DNA from: an uncultured Oscillospiraceae bacterium
GTDB lineage: Bacteria; Bacillota; Clostridia; Oscillospirales; Acutalibacteraceae
NCBI GenBank assembly: GCA_905211675.1
Contig: CAJMBP010000075.1
Span: 1-6,789 of the forward strand
Reading direction: 5' to 3'
Length of the DNA stretch: 6,789 bases
Part shown: one piece after another, positions 1 through 6,780 of the stretch
How positions within the stretch are numbered: position 1 is the stretch's first letter
Layout: every line of letters begins with the position of its first letter
Notes under the pieces: model-generated
Seen by the model: the letters and a program-made list of their open reading frames with translations, nothing else
Databases searched by the model: none
Told to the model about the DNA's origin: nothing
Program-made: the position numbers and the translations under genes

Positions 1-154
1 AATCGTTAAGGGTTATGTCTGCCTGACCTTCAACAAGGTTGGTTGTCGACCATCTCGAATCACTGCTGCCGGATGCAAGAACGCCCAACGGTATCTGTGC
101 ACAAACAAGCATCACAGCTACAACAATTGAAATAATCCTTTTGAAGCCTTTCAT
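1..154 (-). CDS. Secreted protein with N-terminal signal peptide, 3' end beyond the window (partial)
   Basis: The reading frame starts at ATG 154-152 and stays open for 51 codons to the left edge, so only the N-terminus is visible. It begins MKGFKRIISIVVAVML, a classical Sec signal: basic n-region (Lys2, Lys5, Arg6), a hydrophobic core to about residue 25, and a likely signal peptidase I site after Val-Leu-Ala near residue 27. The Cys at position 18 lies inside the core and is preceded by Leu-Val, so it is a poor lipobox; I read this as a secreted or wall-associated protein, not a lipoprotein. The mature part begins Ser-Gly-Ser-Ser and shows nothing diagnostic. An AGGAG site at 166-170, 11 bases upstream, supports the start. 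It follows two sugar permeases in the same direction, so a solute-binding or carbohydrate-binding protein would fit, but that is context only. The function cannot be assigned from 51 residues. Confidence 0.8.
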   Translation of the reverse strand, partial: MKGFKRIISIVVAVMLVCAQIPLGVLASGSSDSRWSTTNLVEGQADITLND

Positions 155-197
155 TTTTTTCCAAACTCCTTTACTAAAATTTTTTAATAATATGCGC

Positions 198-213
198 GAT
201 AAAATATTTTATC
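198..213. promoter_or_regulatory. 16-bp perfect palindrome, possible operator
   Basis: GATAAAATATTTTATC reads the same on both strands with no spacer. It sits in the gap between the second permease gene and the secreted-protein gene, 44 bases upstream of that gene's start codon. It falls just downstream of the candidate -10 (227-232), or overlaps the alternative extended -10, which is where a repressor dimer would act. It has no T-run and no loop of terminator type. It is all A/T apart from the outer G/C pair and lacks the CG centre of LacI-type sugar operators, so the binding protein is unknown. Confidence 0.35.
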
Positions 214-226
214 ACCCCCACAAAAT

Positions 227-255
227 ATTACATAATATAACTTGCTTATTTACAA
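227..255 (-). promoter_or_regulatory. Candidate sigma-A promoter for the secreted-protein gene
   Basis: On the minus strand a TTGTAA hexamer (250-255; 4 of 6 matches to TTGACA) is followed after 17 bases by TGTAAT (227-232; 5 of 6 matches to TATAAT). Transcription would begin near 220, about 65 bases before the ATG at 154. A competing reading is the extended -10 TGATAAAAT at 206-214, which lies inside the palindrome. The stretch is very AT-rich, so chance matches are likely. The call is plausible because this is the only sizeable gap between minus-strand genes in the window. Confidence 0.35.
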
Positions 256-281
256 AGACTATAGAGCTCCTATAGGTTTTA

Positions 282-1181
282 TCAATTTGCAAGTCCTGAA
301 AGTGCCATTGATTTTACGAAAAGTTTTTGAGCAAACACAAACAGCACCATTAAAGGTAACATAATTATAATAGCCGCCGCATTGCGTAAAATGCCGGTTG
401 CAAGCGGATCGGGATTCAGTCCGACGCGTATATACATTGTATCGACAACATTTGCGAGTACGGGCATTTCATTAAAATAAAGTGATGAATACGTGGTATC
501 GGTCCATTGCCAACAAAATGAAAATACAAACACGGTTGCCATGGTTGTGAGCGCATTAGGCAGCATAACGTTTATGAAGGTTTGTATCGGACCCGCACCG
601 TCAATATATGCAGCCTCTTCAATAGAAACCGGCAACGAACGGAATAGCTCGCGCATCATATAAATGTAAAGCCCCTGTTTTATACCGAGTCCCGTCGCCG
701 ATAAAATTATCAGCGGCCAAAAAGTATCGGTTAAAGATATTACCTTTCCGAAAAAGTTGAAATAGTTAAAATCTAAATATCTGGCGATACTGATTACCTG
801 CACGGGAACCAACATTATTAAAATGACAACAGCAAACGCAGCTTTATTTCCGCGAAAATTAAAACGCGCCAAGCCGTAACCGATCATTGTGCAAGAAAAT
901 ACCTGCAAAATTCCGACAATCAGTGATAAAAGGAATGTGTTAATTGCCGACTGAGGCAATTTCATTTGTTCAAGCGCCTGCTGCCAATAATATGTAGAAC
1001 CGATACGCGGCACAATCCATACCGTAGAATCGATAAGATCATCGGGATGCATAAAAGCCATAAGTATTTTATAAACAAACGGTTCAAGTATTATAAAGGC
1101 AAGACCGAAAATTATAATAAAACGCAGTATTGAAAGCGGCCATTTTTTTAATTGCAGCTTCATTTTTTTTGATGCTTCCAT
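282..1181 (-). CDS. Carbohydrate ABC transporter permease, MalG/UgpE type (second permease)
   Basis: This is one of the two membrane subunits of a CUT1-type sugar importer; it moves sugar released by an extracellular binding protein across the membrane, driven by a cytoplasmic ATPase. The protein is 299 residues, slightly longer than usual for the family. The ATPase-docking EAA loop is clear at about 188-208 (EEAAYIDGAGPIQTF, then Leu-Pro), close to the family consensus. Hydrophobic spans lie near 19-40, 81-103, 113-133, 155-173, 210-225 and 267-287. The end (KLFVKSMALSGLAN) matches the family's usual 'FVxGxxxGAxKG' tail in place, with a changed sequence. The basic N-terminus (Lys5, Lys6, Lys8, Lys12, Lys13) fits a cytoplasmic start. 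ATG 1181 is preceded by AAGGGG at 1189-1194, and the gap to the upstream permease is only 13 bases, so the two are almost certainly co-transcribed. The substrate is not readable from the sequence. Confidence 0.93.
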   Translation of the reverse strand: MEASKKMKLQLKKWPLSILRFIIIFGLAFIILEPFVYKILMAFMHPDDLIDSTVWIVPRIGSTYYWQQALEQMKLPQSAINTFLLSLIVGILQVFSCTMIGYGLARFNFRGNKAAFAVVILIMLVPVQVISIARYLDFNYFNFFGKVISLTDTFWPLIILSATGLGIKQGLYIYMMRELFRSLPVSIEEAAYIDGAGPIQTFINVMLPNALTTMATVFVFSFCWQWTDTTYSSLYFNEMPVLANVVDTMYIRVGLNPDPLATGILRNAAAIIIMLPLMVLFVFAQKLFVKSMALSGLAN

Positions 1182-1194
1182 TTAAATGCCCCTT

Positions 1195-2106
1195 TCACCC
1201 TACTTCGCCGTTATACTTTATAAAGCGGTTGAGTACAAACAATACTATCGCAACTATTACAAGCACTATCAAAAGATATATAACATACATTGCTGTTCCG
1301 AGTGAAAACATATTAGAACGGAATGCAAGAAGATTTATATACTTGGCTAAGACTGTGTCGGTTCGCGATGTGAGATCCACTATTGTATATACAATAGATA
1401 TGCGTATATGCGGTCCCATCATAGGAAAGGTTATTTTCCAAAATGATTCCCAACCGTTACAGCCTTCCACCTGTGCCGCTTCATAAAGCGAATTCGGTAT
1501 TTGCTGAAGTCCCGTCAGCAGAATAAAAATTTGCATGCCGCTGCGCTGTACCACACTGTAAATTCCGCTGATTGCGCTGCCGATAATATCTATAATGAAC
1601 TTAGGCAAATTCATTTGCAAAAGCATGTTGCTTAGCCCCGAAACAAGCGATGTATCGGACGATGTCATGCCGGCTTCTACGTTTGCAAGCAAATCGGTAC
1701 TGCTCTCTATTGACGATATAATTCCTGTAGATAAAATTACGGGAATAAAGAATATTAACCTTGCAGCCGTTCTGCCATGAAATTTGCCGTTAAGTAGTAC
1801 GGCAATAAACATACTGAATATTGTAATAACGGGAACATCAGTTAAAAAGCTTTTAAGTTCTGTTACAAGATACGGTACAAAATTTGCATCTTTTGTAAAG
1901 GCGGCCTTATACTGCGAAAAGCCCTCAAAAGCAGCATCATAACCCTTTTTGCCCAGCTCAAGTGAACTTACCGAATACTGTAAGGTGTGATACAGGTTGG
2001 GAATAAAAATGAATAACACGCCGATTATAAGAGGAAGAATAAAGAAATATCCGTAGTATTCCCTTCGACGAATCAAACTGCTTTTTCGTTTTTTTACGAG
2101 AGCCAT
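1195..2106 (-). CDS. Carbohydrate ABC transporter permease, MalF/UgpA/LplB type (first permease)
   Basis: Partner membrane subunit of the same importer, 303 residues. It starts with a basic stretch (MALVKKRKSSLIRRRE) followed by the first membrane span (about 19-38), as in the UgpA/LplB group. The EAA loop is at about 207-230 (LYEAAQVEGCNGWESFWKI, then Phe-Pro), with Glu-Gly-Cys in place of the usual Asp-Gly-Ala. Other hydrophobic spans lie near 87-105, 116-133, 170-200, 233-246 and 269-292. The segment from about 131 to 170 is Ser-rich and lacks the tryptophans normally found in 'GLIWRW'-like sequences there. ATG 2106 lies inside the end of the DUF5696 gene (13-base overlap), with GAGGGGG at 2115-2121 eight bases upstream. 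This implies translational coupling. It is followed after 13 bases by the MalG-type subunit. An ATPase and a binding protein are not in view. Confidence 0.92.
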   Translation of the reverse strand: MALVKKRKSSLIRRREYYGYFFILPLIIGVLFIFIPNLYHTLQYSVSSLELGKKGYDAAFEGFSQYKAAFTKDANFVPYLVTELKSFLTDVPVITIFSMFIAVLLNGKFHGRTAARLIFFIPVILSTGIISSIESSTDLLANVEAGMTSSDTSLVSGLSNMLLQMNLPKFIIDIIGSAISGIYSVVQRSGMQIFILLTGLQQIPNSLYEAAQVEGCNGWESFWKITFPMMGPHIRISIVYTIVDLTSRTDTVLAKYINLLAFRSNMFSLGTAMYVIYLLIVLVIVAIVLFVLNRFIKYNGEVG

Positions 2107-4667
2107 GTCTTATACCCCCTCGCAGCCACAGAATAATTATCCGAAATATATTCGACATCGTTATAATTTACAATAACACCTGCACCCGAAGCGTATTGTG
2201 TTACAAACACACCGTCGGCGATTTTTTTATGCAATATCATCTGACTGCCACTAATTGCGCTGTAATAATCGCTCAGTTGCGAATAAAGCTCGGTTATTTC
2301 GGCAAAATTGTTTTTGCTGTTCATTGAATACATTCTGACCTCATATTCGGTATCATTTAATATATAGTCGTCTTCGGTTATCAGCGACCAATAAAATCCC
2401 GCGCCGTATTCGAGAGACCGCAACAGTAAATTATCACAATCTGCTGTCATATTCATCGAAACGCCGGTATAAGGTACACTGCCGTGAATAACGAGCTGAT
2501 AAAACGGTACTTCATCGGTTTCAATATCAAAGCTTGACGAATAAAGAGGCGCATTAAGCAGATAATCTGCCGCTTTAAGTGAATATACATATCCGTTTTC
2601 TGTTAATATAGGATACCGGTCTCCGATTGCATCTAACACGCTTTTCACAACCGATTCCGACATACTGCGGTCATAATCCTTGTTTTTATCATAATCGCCG
2701 TAAAGCAGGCTTCCCGCAGAAGTATAACTAAGTCCTATCGATACGTCTGTGCCAACCGCCTTTTCCAAAGATTTAATATACGAATCTGCGATATTTTGAT
2801 AACACGTAGGCGAAACAAGATTTTGACTGTGTATTCCGTCATAATATTTACGGGTGATTATATCATAGTCCTTGCATACAACAAGACTTCTGTTGATATA
2901 TTTAGCGGTATCGCGTCTTACGGAAAATCCGTCAAACAGCGTATCGGTTAACACTGCCGAAAAATCAGCATCCAGATAAAGCTGACCGCCGCTATTGTCC
3001 ATGTATGCAGCAAGCTCGGTTAATTCGGATTTACTACCAAGCTTTTTATACAGTGAAAAATCTTTCAGTAACCCGTGGGTCAAACCGTTTTTAGTATAGC
3101 CGAGCAAACGCACCGACAAGCCGTTTAAATCCGAATCTTCAATTTGTGATTTAATATCATTTATAGTTGAAAGCACCGTTCGCTTTTTGTAGGGAACGCC
3201 AAGCGCTGTTGCATCCTGCATAATAAGACAACTGTAATCAACAAAGAAATTGCTCTGATTTCTTGCTTTTTCGGGTATTATACCGTTATCTGTATAATAA
3301 CTTCTGACGTAATCTGCCATTGCTACATAATCGGATTTGTCAGATGAAAGCAAAACATATCTAACCTGAGGATGCTCATATTGAATATGTTTTCCGTAAA
3401 GGTTATAAACAGGTATGCTTCGCTCCTCACCCAAATCGGTTACATCAAGTGCACATAAATTAAAGGTAAAATATGCATTGTTCTGCGGATTGCTCGCCGA
3501 TATGGTATTCGCGTGAAGAACGGCATTTGCTTCACCCGATTCTGCTATGGCAAGCACAGCGCTGTCACCGAAAGACATACCGTATAACGGTAACAAAACT
3601 TCTTTAGCAAGCTGTGTTTTACTGTCGCTCTGAATTGATAAATCATTACCGTAAACCGGTTGACTGTAATTGCCTTCTCTGCCGTTAAATTTAATCAGCG
3701 CCCCCGAACCGTCGGGTACCAAGAAATATCCGTTTTGCTCACTGTTAGCACAAGCAAAATATTCAAGCAAATCAACACTGTAAAGATGATAATTCTGCGA
3801 CATAACCTCTATTTCTTCGGTTAACAGTTCCGCAGTAAAGCCGTCGCTGTTCAGGCGGTATTCGACCGTAAATTTAAAGCCGGGTTCATCACTTTGGGTT
3901 GCCTTAACACCAAGTTCATTCATAAGCTGTTCGTTACGTTCTTCGGTAAAGCCTACCGTAGCGCACGTATCGGAAATTTCCATTTCATTGAGGGTATCAA
4001 CAGTGTCTTTTAATATATACAATGCCTGTTTTTTCAAGGCAGGATACTTTTTAATCATTTCGCTCAACTCATCACTCGGGTCATCATCGGGCGAATAGAG
4101 CTCATAATAGCGTTTTATCCTGCGGATAACACTTTTTGAAAGTATATCCGCATTGCAAATTTCCTGTTCAAAAACTTCGGCAGGAAGCACCTGCGGAACC
4201 AACAGTTTTGCAGTGGAACCCATTGTGTAATAAACACGGATGGCTTTATCTGTATAACGCACTTCACACAGGTCTTTTTCAACACTGTCGCCGTTTGAGG
4301 TCATAACAAACTCGGCACTGTCTTTGTCATAGTATGTAACGCTTAATTCGGATTTTATACGCTGAAGCGTTTCTGCGGAATATGTATCATCGGTAATTTG
4401 CGGAACCGAAGTATAGCTTAGTCCGTTTGCCGTATTTTTAATTGTAAAATGGGTGGTAGCCGCATCCATAGCCAACTCTAAACTGCCGTTTGTAAGTTTT
4501 ATAATACCGTCAGATGCCGTATTCCAATCATACGCGCTCTCGGTCGTTACGCTGTCAATAAAAGCCTTATGATAATATGTGCCCGAAGAACAACCCACCA
4601 GTGTGACGATTGCGAGCAAAAGCGATGTTAACCTGCAAAAGAAGAACAATTTATGCTTATTTATCAT
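2094..4667 (-). CDS. DUF5696-family surface lipoprotein, possible glycoside-hydrolase-like protein
   Basis: An 857-residue exported lipoprotein. Residues 1-26 form a lipoprotein signal ending in Leu-Val-Gly-Cys26, so the mature protein is tethered to the outer face of the membrane through Cys26. I place it in the DUF5696 family on its length, its neighbourhood and the segment at 315-327 (FLVPDGSGALIKF) followed by QPVYGND at 336-342, which I recall as typical of that family. The first half (about 50-430) is beta-rich and reads like a sugar-hydrolase N-terminal beta-sandwich. The second half (about 470-760) alternates strands and helices and looks like a TIM barrel: LLGYTKNGLTHG at 521-532, KKLGSKSELTELAAYM at 541-556, YLDADF at 564-569, YGDYD at 656-660, TENG at 689-692, VIHG at 726-729. 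The catalytic role is unproven. ATG 4667 has an excellent AGGAGG at 4675-4680, 7 bases upstream, within the 14-base gap after the Yip1 gene. Its stop overlaps the next permease start. Confidence 0.88.
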   Translation of the reverse strand: MINKHKLFFFCRLTSLLLAIVTLVGCSSGTYYHKAFIDSVTTESAYDWNTASDGIIKLTNGSLELAMDAATTHFTIKNTANGLSYTSVPQITDDTYSAETLQRIKSELSVTYYDKDSAEFVMTSNGDSVEKDLCEVRYTDKAIRVYYTMGSTAKLLVPQVLPAEVFEQEICNADILSKSVIRRIKRYYELYSPDDDPSDELSEMIKKYPALKKQALYILKDTVDTLNEMEISDTCATVGFTEERNEQLMNELGVKATQSDEPGFKFTVEYRLNSDGFTAELLTEEIEVMSQNYHLYSVDLLEYFACANSEQNGYFLVPDGSGALIKFNGREGNYSQPVYGNDLSIQSDSKTQLAKEVLLPLYGMSFGDSAVLAIAESGEANAVLHANTISASNPQNNAYFTFNLCALDVTDLGEERSIPVYNLYGKHIQYEHPQVRYVLLSSDKSDYVAMADYVRSYYTDNGIIPEKARNQSNFFVDYSCLIMQDATALGVPYKKRTVLSTINDIKSQIEDSDLNGLSVRLLGYTKNGLTHGLLKDFSLYKKLGSKSELTELAAYMDNSGGQLYLDADFSAVLTDTLFDGFSVRRDTAKYINRSLVVCKDYDIITRKYYDGIHSQNLVSPTCYQNIADSYIKSLEKAVGTDVSIGLSYTSAGSLLYGDYDKNKDYDRSMSESVVKSVLDAIGDRYPILTENGYVYSLKAADYLLNAPLYSSSFDIETDEVPFYQLVIHGSVPYTGVSMNMTADCDNLLLRSLEYGAGFYWSLITEDDYILNDTEYEVRMYSMNSKNNFAEITELYSQLSDYYSAISGSQMILHKKIADGVFVTQYASGAGVIVNYNDVEYISDNYSVAARGYKTWLS

Positions 4668-4681
4668 TTTGTATCCTCCTT

Positions 4682-6733
4682 TTAGTAGGTTCTGAATGCT
4701 ATTTCATTATATAAAGACATAACAAAATCGGTGACATCCTGAACAATGTTAAGCAACAGCAGTACAATAAACAATATAAGACAAACACCCACCAATGTGC
4801 AGACTGCCGTAAGTACGGTTTTTGACAAAGAGAAATTGTGTGTCATCATCATTCCTACAAACAAAAGCGCAAGTACCCATAAAAGCGTCAGTATATCAAG
4901 CATGTTATAAATCATAAGTTCTTCACTTGAAAGAACATGCGAAAATATAAACATAGGAATACTAAACACAACATACGGCTTTAAGGCGTAGCAAGAAAAT
5001 ATTACAATGTCCTTAAAAGTACCCTCGCCGTCCATCAAAGTTGTAAAGCACCAGTTGGCAACAACAAACATCAAAAGCGGTAAAAGTATCATAGCACATT
5101 GATACAGCGCATTTATCTGACTGCTCTGTTTACCGAGTACAATATATCCGCTAAACTGCGCCCTTACACCGTACAAAACGGTAAATAAAGCAAGTGTTAA
5201 TAAAGCGCCGCCTAGACTTCCGCGGTTTTCACGCTTTATATCCCAAAATCCATCAAAAGGATGAAACATTGCATAACTTCCGTATGAATATTTCTCGTAA
5301 AGAGATGTTTTTGAAATCTTAGTCCATAATTTTGTTTTTTTAATAAGCTTAACGCCTAATACAAGGGCAACCGTAACAACAATAATTGCAAAAATCACCA
5401 CAACCATGTTGGAACGCAAAAAATCGCTGCGCCAAGCGGAAAACGCCTCATCATATTCTTCGGTAGCGCCGATAGCTTTAAGCTGGGTCATTGCCTTTTT
5501 GCAGTTGCCGTCAATAACATCAAGATTAGCAAGCTCAATAATAGCCATCGGATAATGAGAGCACATACTATGAACCTCTTGCCAATAACCTCGTGCTTGC
5601 TCGTACTTACCGTCGTTATGGGCACTGACAGCATTCATAACATTGCTTCCGAATTCGGTAAGCTTATAAACATTAAGCGTATTTTTAGACGAATCAATAA
5701 CCAACAGTTTATTGTCTACCAGCTCAATAGCAGAAGCTGAATAAAATGTTCCCTGTTGTGAACCGTTAGCTCCGAAGGCATATAATAGTTTACCTTGATC
5801 GGTATAAACATAAATCTTGCCCTGCTGTGAATCAAGCAGGTAATAAAAACCTTTTTGGTCTATTGCAAGATCAATAAAATACGGGTTTAACAACAGTCCG
5901 TCCGGACTTACGTATTTCTCATCACCAAACTGTTCTTTAAACTGAAGTACATCGGTGCCCTGACTGTTAAGTTTAACAAAGGGTGTATTTTCGGTGTTTT
6001 TAGCAACGGCATAAATAAAGCCGTAATCGTCCATATACAGCGCGTTATACTCTGTGGGAACATATTTATCAAGCTTAGCGCGTTGCTCTTTGCTTGCAAT
6101 TCGCCGCCATATCTGCTCAATAAAATCAGGCACTACAGACGGCGCACCGAGAAATGTAGAAAACTCACCGTTTTCATCAATCTCAATAAGTCCGCGGTTG
6201 ATACCCTCGGCTATTACGTAAATGTTACTGGCGGCATCCACCGTAAGCTTTTGGGGAGTGTATGTATAATCATCTTCAAGAAGCGAAATTTCAGGTCGGT
6301 TTAAAATCTTTTTAAGTGCAAATGTTTCGCTGTCAATTTCAACAATCCGTGAATTTTTAGAATCAGCTATGTAAATGACGCCATCGCGTTCATAAACGCC
6401 TGTAGGTTCATTAAAGGTGTCGGCAACGCCGTTATTTTCAAACTGTGTTACGATATGTATCAACCTAAAAGAACTGTCAAGTATTATTATGCGATTGTTG
6501 CCGGAATCGCATATAAAAAGCCGCTCTCCGTTATAGTATAGATCTGACATGCTTTTAAAGCTGTCAATACCGAAATCAGATGCCTCAAAGGTTTGATCAC
6601 ATGAATACGGTGCAGGTACCGCAAGCGGTGTTTCGCCGTTTCGGTAAACATAGGAATCATAAGGAAGGTCATTTGTCGATGTTTCTGCCGACGCAGGGAC
6701 AGCAAAAGAAAAAATAATAAGTAGACATAGCAT
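4682..6733 (-). CDS. Secreted NHL-type beta-propeller, TPR-like, Yip1-domain membrane protein (5' end truncated by an IS)
   Basis: Numbered from ATG 6733 (683 residues). Residues 1-16 are a signal core ending in Ala-Ser-Ala, then a mature Glu-Thr-Ser start. Six NHL-like blades follow, each with a hydrophobic strand, Asp/Asn turn and second strand: LFICDSGNNRIIILDS (72-87), VIYIADSKNSRIVEID (119-134), then near 170-186, 239-256, 296-311 and 342-357. Residues about 365-441 form TPR-like helices (GKYEQARGYWQEV). A membrane span (443-463) leads into a Lys-rich cytoplasmic linker, then the Yip1-type entry HPFDGFWDIKRENRGS (491-506) and about five spans to the C-terminus. The propeller should lie outside, the Yip1 domain in the membrane. 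Role unknown; in this operon it may sense or scaffold sugar uptake. The frame extends to GTG 6760, but that start has no ribosome site, lies in IS-like DNA, and is fenced by an in-frame TAA. ATG 6733 has GGGGTG 8 bases upstream. The native start and basic n-region seem lost. Confidence 0.85.
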   Translation of the reverse strand: MLCLLIIFSFAVPASAETSTNDLPYDSYVYRNGETPLAVPAPYSCDQTFEASDFGIDSFKSMSDLYYNGERLFICDSGNNRIIILDSSFRLIHIVTQFENNGVADTFNEPTGVYERDGVIYIADSKNSRIVEIDSETFALKKILNRPEISLLEDDYTYTPQKLTVDAASNIYVIAEGINRGLIEIDENGEFSTFLGAPSVVPDFIEQIWRRIASKEQRAKLDKYVPTEYNALYMDDYGFIYAVAKNTENTPFVKLNSQGTDVLQFKEQFGDEKYVSPDGLLLNPYFIDLAIDQKGFYYLLDSQQGKIYVYTDQGKLLYAFGANGSQQGTFYSASAIELVDNKLLVIDSSKNTLNVYKLTEFGSNVMNAVSAHNDGKYEQARGYWQEVHSMCSHYPMAIIELANLDVIDGNCKKAMTQLKAIGATEEYDEAFSAWRSDFLRSNMVVVIFAIIVVTVALVLGVKLIKKTKLWTKISKTSLYEKYSYGSYAMFHPFDGFWDIKRENRGSLGGALLTLALFTVLYGVRAQFSGYIVLGKQSSQINALYQCAMILLPLLMFVVANWCFTTLMDGEGTFKDIVIFSCYALKPYVVFSIPMFIFSHVLSSEELMIYNMLDILTLLWVLALLFVGMMMTHNFSLSKTVLTAVCTLVGVCLILFIVLLLLNIVQDVTDFVMSLYNEIAFRTY

Positions 6734-6736
6734 TTG

Positions 6737-6776
6737 ATATGCACCCCAAAAGTTAGACACTTTTGGAGGTGCATAT
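6737..6776. repeat. Long imperfect inverted repeat (hairpin) at the IS tip
   Basis: The left arm (6737-6753) and right arm (6759-6776) pair over 17 base pairs around a 5-base loop, TAGAC (6754-6758). The only flaw is one bulged A at 6767. The right arm carries the GGAGG ribosome site of the downstream plus-strand frame. A run of five T follows at 6776-6780, so in plus-strand RNA the structure could also act as a terminator. Both readings fit IS ends that suppress transcription entering from outside. Confidence 0.8.
6742..6747 (-). promoter_or_regulatory. Ribosome-binding-like GGGGTG supplied by the IS tip
   Basis: On the minus strand GGGGTG ends 8 bases before ATG 6733. Its GGTG portion matches the canonical GGAGGTGA site. 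The alternative GTG 6760 is preceded by CACCTCCAAAA, which is the complement of a ribosome site, not one. This decides the start in favour of 6733. The site lies inside the putative IS end, so any translation signal for the truncated gene would be borrowed from the element. Confidence 0.4.
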
Positions 6777-6780
6777 TTTT

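Noticed and set aside
39..275. Plus-strand 78-codon open frame
   Set aside because: It runs antisense through the clear signal-peptide frame (154-1, minus) and the AT-rich gap, and its product shows no domain-like pattern.
259..275. CTATAG-5-CTATAG hairpin directly after the second permease stop, considered as a terminator
   Set aside because: The stem is only 6 bp and AT-rich, and in the minus direction it is followed by TCTTTGTAAATAAG and not by a T-run, so termination is unlikely to be efficient.
1130..1486. Plus-strand 118-codon open frame
   Set aside because: It lies antisense to both permease genes, whose membrane spans and EAA loops are unmistakable; its product is low-complexity shadow sequence.
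1958..2158. Minus-strand 66-codon frame across the DUF5696/permease junction
   Set aside because: It is a third frame over a region where both neighbouring genes are well supported and already overlap.
5555..6304. Short plus- and minus-strand frames inside the propeller gene (5555-5740, 5908-6120, 6083-6304)
   Set aside because: All overlap the NHL blades read in the main minus frame and lack ribosome sites or recognisable domains.
6487..6774. Minus-strand 95-codon frame starting at 6774
   Set aside because: It overlaps the signal peptide and first blades of the propeller gene in another frame; only its start at the IS tip makes it open, and it has no ribosome site.
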